From assembly GCF_000717175.1 (NCBI RefSeq), contig NZ_JNYD01000003.1, positions 434,001 to 498,000 on the forward strand: DNA of 64,000 nt, written 5' to 3'. Each line of letters begins with the position of its first letter. Within the stretch, counting starts at the first letter, position 1. Under the pieces are notes generated by a model. It saw only the letters and a program-made list of their open reading frames with translations, had not been told where the DNA came from and searched no databases. Of the stretch, positions 40,958-50,172 are shown piece by piece. Both the position numbers and the translations under genes were made by a program. The DNA is from Pseudonocardia autotrophica. GTDB lineage: Bacteria; Actinomycetota; Actinomycetes; Mycobacteriales; Pseudonocardiaceae.

Positions 40958-41905
40958 GTGCCCGTACAGTTCATCCTCCGAAGGTTGATCAGCGTCATTC
41001 CCGTGTTGTTCATCGTCTCCATCGGTGTCTTCAGCCTGACCTACCTGATCCCGGGCGACGCCGCCGTGACCCTTGCGGGGGACACAGCCACCCCGGAGCG
41101 GATCGAGCAGATCCGGCAGGAGCTGGGGCTCGACCGACCGATGCTCGTGCAGTACTTCTCCTGGCTGGGGGGTGTGCTGCAGGGCAACCTCGGTACCTCG
41201 ATCTACGCGAACCAGTCGGTCGGCGACGAGCTGCTCCGACGGTTCCCGGTCACCTTCAGCCTCGCCGTCGGCGCCATGCTGTTCACCCTGATCTTCGGTA
41301 TCGCGGCCGGTGTCCTGGCCGCGCGCAAGCCGAACAGCTGGGTGGACCGCCTGGTGCAGGCGGGCTCCAGCGTGGGCATCGCGATGCCCAGCTTCTGGAT
41401 CGCGTTGATCCTCGTGCTGATCTTCGCGGTGAACCTGGGCTGGCTGCCCGCCGTCGGTTACGTCGCCCCCACCGTCTCCTTCGTGGGCTGGCTGAAGAGC
41501 ATCATCCTGCCGTCGATCGCGCTGGGTGTGGGCGGCGCGTCGGTCGTCGCGAGACAGCTCCGCGGCTCGCTCATGGACGTGCTGACCCTGGACTACGTCC
41601 GCACCGCAAAGGCGCGGGGCATCTCGCCCCGGGCCATCGTCCTCAAGCACGCGCTGAAGAACGCGATGGTCCCGGTGCTGACCGTGCTCGGCGTCCAGGC
41701 CGCGTACCTGCTCGGCGGCACGGTGATCGTCGAGCAGATCTTCGGCATCCCGGGAGTGGGCAAGTACGTCTACGACTCGCTGTTCACCCTCGACCTGCCG
41801 GTGGTCCAGGGATCGGTCATCTTCATCGCGCTGCTGGTCATCCTGGTCAACCTCCTGGTCGACATCTCCTACGGTCTGGTCAACCCGAAAGCGAGGCAGA
41901 CGTGA
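40958..41905 (+). CDS. ABC transporter permease, DppB-like
   Basis: A 315-residue membrane protein with six predicted transmembrane segments, from GTG 40958 (upstream AAGGGGGG). The N terminus FILRRLISVIPVLFIVSIGVF-like helix (shown here only as FILRRLISVIPVL) and the phrase RQELGLDRPMLVQYFSWLGG are typical of DppB/OppB. The EAA loop is at DYVRTAKARGISPRAIVLKH. It forms half of the channel with the DppC-like protein. Its stop overlaps the next start (GTGA). Confidence 0.93.
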   Translation: MPVQFILRRLISVIPVLFIVSIGVFSLTYLIPGDAAVTLAGDTATPERIEQIRQELGLDRPMLVQYFSWLGGVLQGNLGTSIYANQSVGDELLRRFPVTFSLAVGAMLFTLIFGIAAGVLAARKPNSWVDRLVQAGSSVGIAMPSFWIALILVLIFAVNLGWLPAVGYVAPTVSFVGWLKSIILPSIALGVGGASVVARQLRGSLMDVLTLDYVRTAKARGISPRAIVLKHALKNAMVPVLTVLGVQAAYLLGGTVIVEQIFGIPGVGKYVYDSLFTLDLPVVQGSVIFIALLVILVNLLVDISYGLVNPKARQT

Positions 41906-42792
41906 CCGCCACGCTGAGCCCTCCCACCATCGAGAGCCCGGCCCCCCGGCGTCGGGGGTCCGGACGGCTGCTGCGCCGGTTCGCCCGCAACAAGTGGGGT
42001 GGCGTCGCCGCGGTCTACCTCGTGCTGCTCGTCCTGGTGGCGATCTTCGCCCCGCTCGTCGCACCCATGGACCCGCTGGCCCAGGACCTCAACGCGGTGA
42101 ACCAGCCGCCGTCGGCCGCCCACTGGCTGGGTGCGGACGACGTGGGTCGGGACATCCTGAGCCGGATCATCTACGGCAGCCGGGTCTCGTTGATCGCGGG
42201 TGTGTCCTCGGTCCTGTTGTCCCTGCTCGTCGCGCTGCCGATCGGGCTGGTCGCCGGCTACGTCGGTGGGCTCGTCGACACCGTCGTGATGCGTCTCGGC
42301 GACGCGCTGCAGACGCTGCCCGCGCTCGTGCTGGCGCTGACCCTGAGCGCGGTGCTCGGGCCGGGCCTGCGGAACGCGACGATCGCGCTGGCCATCGTCT
42401 TCCTCCCGACGTTCCTCAGGCTGGTGCGCGGGCAGGTGATCGCGATCCGCAAGGAGACCTACATCGAGGCCTCCCAGTCCATCGGGACGCCCGGTCTGAC
42501 GATCATGCGCAAGCGCATCCTGCCGAACATCGCCTCGCCGCTCATCGTCCAGTGCGCGGTGTCGATGGCCTTCGCCCTGCTCGCCGAGGCGGCCCTGTCC
42601 TTCCTCGGGCTCGGGGTCCAGCCGCCCGAGCCGAGCTGGGGCCGGATGCTCGCCACGAGCTACACCTACGTCTACTCCGCAGGCTGGCAGGTGTTCATGC
42701 CCGGAATCGCGATCGTGGTCACCGTGCTGGCCGTCACCCTGTTCGCCGACGCCCTACGGGACTCGCTGGGACGGGAGATCCGACGCGCATGA
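41902..42792 (+). CDS. ABC transporter permease, DppC-like
   Basis: A 296-residue permease from GTG 41902, overlapping the DppB-like stop. After a basic N terminus comes the OppC N-terminal helix, then HWLGADDVGRDILSRIIYGSR, a DppC signature, and the EAA loop ETYIEASQSIGTPGLTIMRKR. FLGLGVQPPEPSWGRML near the end is also diagnostic. It partners with the DppB-like protein. Its stop overlaps the first ATPase gene (ATGA). Confidence 0.94.
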   Translation: MTATLSPPTIESPAPRRRGSGRLLRRFARNKWGGVAAVYLVLLVLVAIFAPLVAPMDPLAQDLNAVNQPPSAAHWLGADDVGRDILSRIIYGSRVSLIAGVSSVLLSLLVALPIGLVAGYVGGLVDTVVMRLGDALQTLPALVLALTLSAVLGPGLRNATIALAIVFLPTFLRLVRGQVIAIRKETYIEASQSIGTPGLTIMRKRILPNIASPLIVQCAVSMAFALLAEAALSFLGLGVQPPEPSWGRMLATSYTYVYSAGWQVFMPGIAIVVTVLAVTLFADALRDSLGREIRRA

Positions 42793-43826
42793 GCCGCCAC
42801 ACCATTGCGAACGACACCCGCGCGAACGACACGGCCGACGACGAAATCGTGTTGTCCGTCCGCAACCTCAGCGTCGAGTTCGCCACCGGCAACGGCTACA
42901 CCCGCGTGGTCGACGACGTCAGCTTCAGCCTGCGGCCCCGCGAAACCATGGGCATCGTGGGTGAGTCCGGCTCCGGCAAGAGCGTGACGTCGATGTCCAT
43001 CATGCGGCTGATCCCGACGCCACCGGGACGCATCGCGAACGGCGAGATCGTGTTCGCGGGCCAGGATCTCCTCCAGCTCTCCGAGCTCGAGATGCGCAGG
43101 ATCCGGGGCGACCGCATCTCGATGATCTTCCAGGAGCCGCTGACGGCGTTGAACCCGGCGTACACCATCGGCAACCAGCTGGTCGAGGCCATCCGGACCC
43201 ACCGCGAGATCACCCGGAAGCAGGCCACCGAGCGCGCCGCCGAGCTGCTCGACCTGGTGGGCATCCCCAGCCCGCGCCAACGCCTCCTCGACTACCCGCA
43301 CCAGTTCTCCGGCGGCATGCTGCAGCGTGCGATGATCGCAGGCGCCCTGGCCTGCGACCCCGAGCTGCTGATCGCGGACGAGCCGACCACCGCGCTGGAC
43401 GTGACCATCCAGGCACAGATCCTGGAGCTGCTCCGGCGCGTGCAGGAGGAGTTCGGCATGTCCATGCTGTTCATCTCGCACGACCTCGGCGTGATCGCGG
43501 ACGTCTGCGACCGCGTCGGGGTGATGTACGCGGGGCAGCTGGTGGAGTCCTCGGACGTGTTCGAGCTCTTCGCCCGTCCGTTCCACCCCTACACCGAGGG
43601 GCTGCTGCGGGCGATGCCCCAGCACACGGCGGGCTCCGAGGAGCTGGTGCCGATCCCCGGCACCACGCCCGACCTCGCGAGCGTCGAGGCGCAGTGCCGC
43701 TTCGAGCCGCGGTGCCGACACGCCGTGGCCGGCTGCGGCGAGACCGTGGTCCCGCTGGAGACCGTGGGAGCACGCGAGGTGCGCTGCCTGCGTGCCCATC
43801 ACCTCGAGCTGGAGGGAGCCTCGTGA
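42789..43826 (+). CDS. ABC transporter ATP-binding protein, DppD-like
   Basis: A 345-residue ATPase from ATG 42789. Walker A is [11 protein letters not shown], the signature is [15 protein letters not shown], Walker B is [14 protein letters not shown], and the H-loop is ISHDLGV. The C-terminal extension with [14 protein letters not shown] holds the cysteines that bind a 4Fe-4S cluster in DppD/OppD proteins. It hydrolyses ATP together with the DppF-like protein to drive import. Translation is coupled on both sides by four-base overlaps. Confidence 0.94.
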   Translation: MSRHTIANDTRANDTADDEIVLSVRNLSVEFATGNGYTRVVDDVSFSLRPRETMGIVGESGSGKSVTSMSIMRLIPTPPGRIANGEIVFAGQDLLQLSELEMRRIRGDRISMIFQEPLTALNPAYTIGNQLVEAIRTHREITRKQATERAAELLDLVGIPSPRQRLLDYPHQFSGGMLQRAMIAGALACDPELLIADEPTTALDVTIQAQILELLRRVQEEFGMSMLFISHDLGVIADVCDRVGVMYAGQLVESSDVFELFARPFHPYTEGLLRAMPQHTAGSEELVPIPGTTPDLASVEAQCRFEPRCRHAVAGCGETVVPLETVGAREVRCLRAHHLELEGAS

Positions 43827-44872
43827 CCGAGCCGACATCGGACACGCTGCTGGAGGTCTCCGGGCTGACCAAGCACTTCCCGGTCCGCGGTGGGGTCCTG
43901 CAGCGGACCAAGGCCCGCGTTCGCGCGGTGGACGGCCTCGACTTCACCGTGCGGAGGGGGGAGACCCTCGGCCTGGTGGGAGAGAGCGGGTCGGGCAAGT
44001 CCACGACCGGGCGTCTGGTGCTCCGGCTGATCGAGCCGACGGCGGGCCGGGTGGTCTTCGACGGGGTGGACGTGCTGAAACTGGGCCGCGGCGCCATGCG
44101 GGACATGCGCTCCCGCATGCAGATGATCTTCCAGGACCCCTACTCGTCCCTCGACCCGCAGGCGACCGTGGCCGACAGCATCGGCGAACCGCTGTCGGTG
44201 CACGAGGGCCTGCGCGGCGCCAAACGGGACGGGCGGGTGGTGGAGCTGCTGGAGCGCGTCGGGCTGAAGCCGCAGCATCTGCACCGGTACCCGTATGAAT
44301 TCTCGGGCGGCCAGCGCCAGCGGATCTGCATCGCCCGCGCGCTGGCCCTCAAGCCGGACTTGCTGGTCTGCGACGAGCCGGTGAGCGCGCTGGACGTGTC
44401 GATCCAGGCGCAGGTGATCAACCTGCTCAAGAGCATCCAGCGCGACACCGGGATCTCGCTGCTGTTCATCTCGCACGACCTCAGCGTGGTGCGTCACGTC
44501 AGCGACCGCATCGCCGTCATGTATCTGGGGCGCATCGTCGAGATCGGGGACTCGGAGCAGATCTACACCCAGCCCCGCCACCCCTACACCGAGACGCTGC
44601 TCTCGGCGATCCCGGTGCCCAACCCGGTGACCCAGCGCAGGCGCGAGCGGATCCTGCTGCGTGGTGAGCCGCCGAGCCCGCTCGACCCGCCATCGGGATG
44701 CCGGTTCCACACCCGCTGCCAGTACGCCATGGACGTCTGCGCCGTCGAGGAGCCGGTGCTCGCACCGGCCGGGCGGGGCTCGTCGGCATGCCATCTGCAC
44801 GACTACGGGCCGGGTCTCGGCGGCGGGACCGTGCTCGACCTGGAGCCGACACACCGCCCGGTACCGGCTTGA
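43823..44872 (+). CDS. ABC transporter ATP-binding protein, DppF-like
   Basis: A 349-residue ATPase from GTG 43823. It begins [16 protein letters not shown], the usual DppF/OppF start. Walker A is [12 protein letters not shown], the signature is [15 protein letters not shown], Walker B is [13 protein letters not shown]. The C terminus has [14 protein letters not shown], again a four-cysteine cluster motif. It forms the heterodimeric ATPase with the DppD-like protein and completes the five-gene importer. The aldehyde dehydrogenase gene follows after 42 bp and is probably cotranscribed. Confidence 0.94.
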   Translation: MTEPTSDTLLEVSGLTKHFPVRGGVLQRTKARVRAVDGLDFTVRRGETLGLVGESGSGKSTTGRLVLRLIEPTAGRVVFDGVDVLKLGRGAMRDMRSRMQMIFQDPYSSLDPQATVADSIGEPLSVHEGLRGAKRDGRVVELLERVGLKPQHLHRYPYEFSGGQRQRICIARALALKPDLLVCDEPVSALDVSIQAQVINLLKSIQRDTGISLLFISHDLSVVRHVSDRIAVMYLGRIVEIGDSEQIYTQPRHPYTETLLSAIPVPNPVTQRRRERILLRGEPPSPLDPPSGCRFHTRCQYAMDVCAVEEPVLAPAGRGSSACHLHDYGPGLGGGTVLDLEPTHRPVPA

Positions 44873-44914
44873 ACAGCCCGCGACCGAACGACGACATCCA
44901 GGAGTGACCAGGCA

Positions 44915-46387
44915 ATGACGACCGCGAAGACCTTCGCCGACCGGGACACCACGTTCATCGGCGGTGCGTGGGTGCCCGCCACCGGCGAGCAGGTGTTCGG
45001 TGTGATCGACCCGTCCACGGAGGAGCCGGTGGCGACGGTGCGGGAGTCCTCACCCGCCGACGTCGCGCGCGCCGTGCTCGCCGCACGGGCCGCCTTCGAC
45101 ACGGGCCCGTGGGGCGCCTCCACACCGGACCAGCGGGCCGACGCGATCGACGAGCTCATCCGCGCCATCGAGGCCAGGGGGGAGGACATCGCGCAGGCCC
45201 TGACCGCCGAGATCGGGGTGCCGATCAGCGCGACGCGCAACTCGGTGAAGTTCGGGTGTACCTACCTGCGGTACTACTCCGACCTCGCGCGCCGCTACGA
45301 GTTCCGGGAGGACCGGCCCCGCCAGGACGGCAACATCACCCGCATCCTGAAGGAGCCGATCGGCACCGTCGCGGCGATCGTGCCCTACAACGGGCCCTTC
45401 TCCATCGCCTGCATGAAGCTGGCCCCGATCCTGGCGGCAGGCTGCACCGCGGTGCTGAAGTCTCCGCCGGAGGCACCGATCGCCGTCAACATCCTCGCCG
45501 AGATCGTCGAGGGCCTGACCCGCGACGGCGTGCTCCCCGAGGGTGTGCTGAACATCGTCGTGGCCGACCGGGCGGGCAGCGAGGCCCTGGTCGCCGACCC
45601 GCTGATCGACAAGGTCACCTTCACCGGGAGCACGGAGGTGGGGCGGGCCATCCTCGGCGCCGTGAGCAGCCGGATCGGGCGGGCCACGCTCGAGCTCGGC
45701 GGCAAGTCCGCGGCCATCGTGCTCGACGACGCCGACCTGGACGACACCGTCCGTCACCTGGTCGCGGGTGGCCTCGGCAACTGTGGCCAGGGCTGCTACA
45801 ACACGACCCGGGTCCTGGTCTCCGAGGCCCGCCGGGACGAGCTGGTCGAGGCGCTTACGGGTGCCGTCTCGTCGATGTTGGTGGTCGGGGACGCCCACGA
45901 CCCGGCCACCACGACCGGCCCGCTCGCCGGGGCACGCCACCGTGACCGCGTGGAACGCTACGTCGAGGTGGCCAAGCAGGAGGGTGCGCGGGTCGTGCTG
46001 GGCGGCGCTCGGCCGGCGGACCGCGACCGCGGCTTCTTCTTCGAGCCGACGGTCCTGGTGGACGTGCTGAACACCTCGCGCGTCGCTCAGGAGGAGATCT
46101 TCGGGCCCGTGGTCAGCATCATCACCTACACCGACGTGGACGACGCGGTGGCCAAGGCCAACGACTCGATGTTCGGGCTCGGGGGCGCCGTCTTCACCGC
46201 CGACCGGGAGGCGGGGTTCGAGCTGGCGAGGCGCATCCGCACCGGCACGGTGTCGGTGAACTGCTTCGTCGGCTCCCACGTGACCACGCCGTTCGGGGGC
46301 TACCGCCAGTCCGGACTGGGGCACGAGGGCGGGGTCGAGGGTCTGGAGGACTTCCTGCAGTCGAAGTCGGTCCACACGGTCGGGTGA
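44915..46387 (+). CDS. Aldehyde dehydrogenase (paralogue A)
   Basis: A 490-residue enzyme from ATG 44915. It has VPYNGPFSIACMKLAPILAA, TFTGSTEVGRAIL, the base Glu in LELGGKSAAIVLDDAD, the nucleophile Cys294 in NCGQGCYNTTRVL, and EEIFGPVVSII. It is a close paralogue of the enzyme at 55.4-56.9 kb, with the same length and the same Cys number. Its position at the end of the importer operon suggests that it oxidises an aldehyde derived from the imported compound. A perfect palindromic element overlaps its stop codon region (46388-46399). Confidence 0.94.
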   Translation: MTTAKTFADRDTTFIGGAWVPATGEQVFGVIDPSTEEPVATVRESSPADVARAVLAARAAFDTGPWGASTPDQRADAIDELIRAIEARGEDIAQALTAEIGVPISATRNSVKFGCTYLRYYSDLARRYEFREDRPRQDGNITRILKEPIGTVAAIVPYNGPFSIACMKLAPILAAGCTAVLKSPPEAPIAVNILAEIVEGLTRDGVLPEGVLNIVVADRAGSEALVADPLIDKVTFTGSTEVGRAILGAVSSRIGRATLELGGKSAAIVLDDADLDDTVRHLVAGGLGNCGQGCYNTTRVLVSEARRDELVEALTGAVSSMLVVGDAHDPATTTGPLAGARHRDRVERYVEVAKQEGARVVLGGARPADRDRGFFFEPTVLVDVLNTSRVAQEEIFGPVVSIITYTDVDDAVAKANDSMFGLGGAVFTADREAGFELARRIRTGTVSVNCFVGSHVTTPFGGYRQSGLGHEGGVEGLEDFLQSKSVHTVG

Positions 46388-46399
46388 TCAGGACACTGA
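46388..46399 (+). promoter_or_regulatory. WSAG-N4-CTSW element, distal copy before NTF2-like gene
   Basis: TCAG-GACA-CTGA, perfect half-sites extended to GATCAG...CTGATC. It starts one base after the aldehyde dehydrogenase stop and about 200 bp before the next gene, which has a second copy. Confidence 0.55.
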
Positions 46400-46526
46400 T
46401 CGGCCCGAGTCGCTGACGTGCCCTTCTCTCGGTGAGTCGGGACGGTGCTGAAAACCATTCTGTTCGAACGTTGTCGGCGAGACGTGGGAATCGGGTCCGC
46501 AGATCTGCTGACCTGATGAAGCCTAT

Positions 46527-46538
46527 TCAGTATACTTC
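46527..46538 (+). promoter_or_regulatory. WSAG-N4-CTSW element, proximal copy with -35/-10 promoter
   Basis: TCAG-TATA-CTTC, 62 bp upstream of GTG 46600. TATACT is a -10 box and CTGACC 17 bp before it is a fair -35. Confidence 0.65.
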
Positions 46539-46599
46539 TCCGAGCTGTAGAGCCGAATGGCTCGCACAGCGCGGACACCGAGGAATGAGGAGAGCGAAC

Positions 46600-47070
46600 G
46601 TGTACTCAGAGGAGGACCTCCGGCTGCACCTGGACCGGGCCGCGATCCAGGCGGTGCTGGTCCGCTACGTCAACGCCAACGGCGCGGACGACTTCGACGG
46701 CATGGCGGCGTGCTTCGCGGAGGACGGCGGGATGGAGGGCGGACAGTCCGGCGGTCGCGCGGCCCTGCGGGAGCGTTTCTCCACCATCCGGCCCCGCTCG
46801 TGCGTCATGTGGTCGGTCGACAAGATCGTCAAGACCCAGCACCTGCTGACCAACGTCGAGATCGACGTGCAGAAGGACGACGCCACGTCGTTCTGCGGCG
46901 CCACCACCTACGTGCTCGCGGAGCGCGCAGGCGAGCCGCTGGTCATCGTGCGTGGCATCACCTACACCGACACCTTCGTCCGCAGCGAGGACGAGGGGTG
47001 GTTGATCAAGAACCGGACCCACGACTTGATCTGGTCGTACGAGACCCCGGCGCTCACCGGCGTCCACTGA
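46600..47070 (+). CDS. NTF2/SnoaL-like domain protein
   Basis: A 156-residue protein from GTG 46600, chosen because GAGGAGAG lies 5 bases upstream. It begins HLDRAAIQAVLVRYVNANGADDFDG-type helix (residues 8-32), continues CFAEDGGMEGGQ, and ends RSEDEGWLIKNRTHDLIW, all typical of SnoaL_4-like proteins. Two palindromic elements precede it. It is followed by a hairpin and the second solute-binding lipoprotein. The reaction cannot be inferred; isomerase, hydratase or accessory subunit are possible. Confidence 0.8.
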   Translation: MYSEEDLRLHLDRAAIQAVLVRYVNANGADDFDGMAACFAEDGGMEGGQSGGRAALRERFSTIRPRSCVMWSVDKIVKTQHLLTNVEIDVQKDDATSFCGATTYVLAERAGEPLVIVRGITYTDTFVRSEDEGWLIKNRTHDLIWSYETPALTGVH

Positions 47071-47174
47071 GGACGGTGATCGTCGGGGAGGTACGGTTCG
47101 GCACTCGGCGGCGCTCGTGCGTCGCCGAGTGAGTTTCCACATGACGGGCGGCTTCGGGAACCCCCGGCATCCTC

Positions 47175-47198
47175 GGCCCCGGCGACGACGCCGGGGCC
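47175..47198 (+). terminator. Perfect hairpin before second binding-protein gene
   Basis: GGCCCCGGCG and its exact complement with an ACGA loop, about 105 bases after the NTF2-like stop and 30 bases before ATG 47228. It is either a terminator or an mRNA structure that favours expression of the lipoprotein gene. Confidence 0.6.
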
Positions 47199-47227
47199 TC
47201 CGCCTCAACGGAGAGGTTCGACGAACC

Positions 47228-48865
47228 ATGAAGGTGTCCCGAATGCGGGCAGAGATGGGACGGGGCCGCGGCCGTTCGCGGACGTCCCGACGATCGGGCT
47301 GGTGGCTCGCGGGCATCCTGGCCCTCGCCACGATCGTCTCGACGGCGTGCGGAGGAGCTGGGCAGTCCCAGGCCGCGTCGGGCGACTGGCGTGCCGACGC
47401 CGATCGGACCGGCATCCTCACGGTCGCGGCACGGCTGTCCGGTGGGTACACGAGCAAGACCTACGATCCGATCCGGACCGTCGCGCTCCCGGACATCATC
47501 CTCGGACGGCTGATCTTCGGCACCCTGATCGACAAGAACCCCGCCGGTGAGCCGACGCCGTGGCTCGTGGAGTCCTGGTCCCAGCCGGACGCCACGACCC
47601 TGGACCTGAAGATCCGTCCCGGGGTGACCTTCCACGACGGCACGGTGTTCGACGCGGCGGCGGTGAAGGCCGGTCTCGACCGGAACCGTGGCGAGGGTTC
47701 GGCCTTCGTGGGCACCCTCAGCATGATCTCCTCGACCGAGGTCCTCGACCCCCTCACGCTGCGGGTCACGATGTCGCGACCGGCCGGGGGAAACCTGCTG
47801 TTGACGCTGTCGGGTCGTGAAGGCCTGATCCCTGCCGCGGCGAGCATCGCGAACCCGGACTCGATGGCCACCAAGCCGATCGGCGCGGGCCCGTTCGTGG
47901 TGGAGGAGTCCCGGCAGGGCGAGTCGGTCAAGCTCCGGGCCTACCCGGGCTACTACGACAAGGACCAGTTCCTGCTCGGCGGCATCGACATGACGAACGT
48001 GAACGACGACGTCGCAGCGCGCAACGCGGTGCTGTCCGGCACCGCGAACTTCGGCTTCGTGGACGCCGAGGGCATCAGCGCACTGCAGTCCAGCCCGAGC
48101 ACCGGGGTGGAGGTGCTGCCATCCCCGGCGGAGTACTTCCTCAACCTCAACCTGGGCACGACCGAACCGCCGATCTCCGACCCGTTGGTGCGCCGGGCGA
48201 TCTACCAGGCGATCAACCGTGAACAGATCACGTCGTCCGTCGTGGGGGTAGGGGGACAGCCGGCATGGCAGATGTTCCGCGAGGGCGAGCCCGGCAACGA
48301 CCCGGCGCTCAACGGGAAGTACACGTACGACCCGCAGGCGGCTAAGTCCCTGCTCGCTCAAGCGGGCTATCCGGATGGGTTCGCCATGAAGCTCTACACC
48401 AACTCGTCCGCCGGCCCTGAGGCTCGCACCGTCGAGGTCGTCGCGGCCAACCTCGGCGAGATCGGGATCAAGGTCGAGATCGTCACCGGCACCGACTTCA
48501 TCCAGGACTTCGCCGTGGACCACAAGGCCCCGGCGGCGATGCAGCTGTGGCAGCCTCGTGCCGACCCCACTCAGACGTTCCGCACGCTGTTCGGGGATGG
48601 CATCCAGAACTCGGGCAAGTACCGGAACGACCAGCTCAACAACCTGGTCCTGCAGGCTCAGGGGGAAGCCGACCAGGCGCAGGCGGGCGCGATCCTGCAG
48701 CAGGCCTCACAGATCGTGACCGACCAGGCGCTGTCCGTCCCGATCGTCTTCATCCCGTCACGATGGGGGCACAGCGGAAAGGTGGCGTTCCGGGACGGCC
48801 AGCTGGTGCAGTACGGGAATCTCGGCCAGGGCGTGAACTTCTCCTCGGTCTACCTGACCCGGTGA
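47228..48865 (+). CDS. ABC transporter substrate-binding lipoprotein, family 5 (orphan paralogue)
   Basis: A 545-residue lipoprotein from ATG 47228. After an unusually basic N terminus (RGRSRTSRRSG) the signal helix ends STACG with the lipidated Cys near residue 41. It matches the binding protein at 39.3 kb throughout: WLVESWSQPDATTLDLKIRP, LLLTLSGREGLIPAA, LRAYPGYYDKDQFLLGGID. There is no permease or ATPase beside it, so it probably shares the importer at 40.9-44.9 kb and widens its substrate range. Over most of its length the two proteins align without large gaps. A terminator hairpin follows. Confidence 0.92.
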   Translation: MKVSRMRAEMGRGRGRSRTSRRSGWWLAGILALATIVSTACGGAGQSQAASGDWRADADRTGILTVAARLSGGYTSKTYDPIRTVALPDIILGRLIFGTLIDKNPAGEPTPWLVESWSQPDATTLDLKIRPGVTFHDGTVFDAAAVKAGLDRNRGEGSAFVGTLSMISSTEVLDPLTLRVTMSRPAGGNLLLTLSGREGLIPAAASIANPDSMATKPIGAGPFVVEESRQGESVKLRAYPGYYDKDQFLLGGIDMTNVNDDVAARNAVLSGTANFGFVDAEGISALQSSPSTGVEVLPSPAEYFLNLNLGTTEPPISDPLVRRAIYQAINREQITSSVVGVGGQPAWQMFREGEPGNDPALNGKYTYDPQAAKSLLAQAGYPDGFAMKLYTNSSAGPEARTVEVVAANLGEIGIKVEIVTGTDFIQDFAVDHKAPAAMQLWQPRADPTQTFRTLFGDGIQNSGKYRNDQLNNLVLQAQGEADQAQAGAILQQASQIVTDQALSVPIVFIPSRWGHSGKVAFRDGQLVQYGNLGQGVNFSSVYLTR

Positions 48866-48876
48866 GCTGACGCGAT

Positions 48877-48911
48877 GAGGACCCGGGCCGGCCGCGCCAC
48901 CCCGGGTCCTC
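48877..48911 (+). terminator. Hairpin terminator after second binding-protein gene
   Basis: A perfect 11-bp inverted repeat (GAGGACCCGGG and complement) with a 13-base loop, 11 bases after the stop codon. Confidence 0.75.
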
Positions 48912-49085
48912 GTCGTCGGTGGGATCTCCCGCCGGGTGTCGGCGATGTTGAGTGGGTGTTGAGGTCGTATTGCGTCTCGCATGATCCGGACCGCGCAGAC
49001 TGTGGACGGTGGTGGGACACCGGCTTCGAGAAGCCGCCAGGCCCGCTTCGACATCCAGCTCCGTCCGGCGAGGAGGCCGTCCGAC

Positions 49086-50084
49086 ATGAAGCTCGCGCTG
49101 TATCTGCCCAACTTCCGGGACAAGGTGACCGTCGAGGAGCTGGAGGACCTGACGGCGCTGGCGGAGGACCTCGACTTCGACTCGGTCTGGACCCTCGACC
49201 GCATCGTCGTGCCCGAGGCCTCCGACCGTGAGCAGCTGCAGTACTCGTTCGGCATGATGCCCGGACTGCCCAACGCCCTGCCCGTGTCCTCGCGCGGAGA
49301 GTGGCTGCAGGGCATGCCCCTCATCCCGTGGCTGGCGGCGAAGACGTCCAAGGTCCGGATCGGCATGAGCATCATCGACACGCCCTACCGCGCTCCCGGC
49401 GTGCTGGCCGCCGAGATGGCCACGATCGACCACCTGTCGGGCGGTCGGCTCAACGTCGGCGTCGGCTCGGGCTGGATGCCCGAGGAGTTCGCCGCCTCCA
49501 GCGCCTCGCACATCTTCCCGAAGCGCCACAAGCACGTGCGCGAGACGATCGAGATCATGCAGGGCGTGTGGGCGCAGGACAACCCGCACTTCGAGTACCA
49601 CGGTGAGTTCGCGGACTTCGAGCCGTGCGGTTTCGGTGCCAAGCCGCTGCAGCAGCCCGGTCCGCCGATCTTCTTCAGCGGCCTCAAGGACCCGCGCCGC
49701 TCGGCGCTGCGGATCTCGAGGTACAACCTGTCCGGCTGGATCGGCATCCAGGACTCGCCGGAGGACATCAAGCGGTGGCGGGGTGAGATCGAGCGCGAGC
49801 TCGGCGAGCTGGACACCGAGCGCTCGGTGGACGACCTGGAGATCTGCAGCATGCTGTGGACCACCATCACCGAGACCGAGACCGACCAGGCCCCCAACGG
49901 TCGCCTGACCAACCTCATGGTCGGCACCGCGGCGCAGATCACCGACAACCTCAAGCGCTACAAGGAGGCCGGCCTCACCATGCCCCTGATCTGGCCGCCC
50001 TTCGCCGACGTCCCGGTGTCGAAGACGCTCGACGACCTCAAGTGCCTTCGGGAGGAGATCCTGCCCAAGGTCGAGGCTTCCTAG
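49086..50084 (+). CDS. LLM-class flavin/F420-dependent oxidoreductase
   Basis: A 332-residue luciferase-like protein from ATG 49086; AGGAGG lies 9 bases upstream. It has LALYLPNFRDKVTVEELEDL, FDSVWTLDRIV, TSKVRIGMSI, and ATIDHLSGGRLNVGVGSGW, typical of the TIGR03619-type F420-dependent group common in actinobacteria. Such enzymes reduce or oxidise alcohols, ketones or unsaturated compounds with F420, and a few are FMN monooxygenases. Cofactor choice cannot be settled from sequence. An acyl-CoA ligase gene follows after 88 bp in the same direction. Confidence 0.9.
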   Translation: MKLALYLPNFRDKVTVEELEDLTALAEDLDFDSVWTLDRIVVPEASDREQLQYSFGMMPGLPNALPVSSRGEWLQGMPLIPWLAAKTSKVRIGMSIIDTPYRAPGVLAAEMATIDHLSGGRLNVGVGSGWMPEEFAASSASHIFPKRHKHVRETIEIMQGVWAQDNPHFEYHGEFADFEPCGFGAKPLQQPGPPIFFSGLKDPRRSALRISRYNLSGWIGIQDSPEDIKRWRGEIERELGELDTERSVDDLEICSMLWTTITETETDQAPNGRLTNLMVGTAAQITDNLKRYKEAGLTMPLIWPPFADVPVSKTLDDLKCLREEILPKVEAS

Positions 50085-50172
50085 CCTCACGCTCCCGGTT
50101 TCGCTCGCGGCCGGGCGGCGTCCTCACCGTCCGCCGCGGGCTCGCACCCGTCGTCTCTACGCTGGAGTCCTC

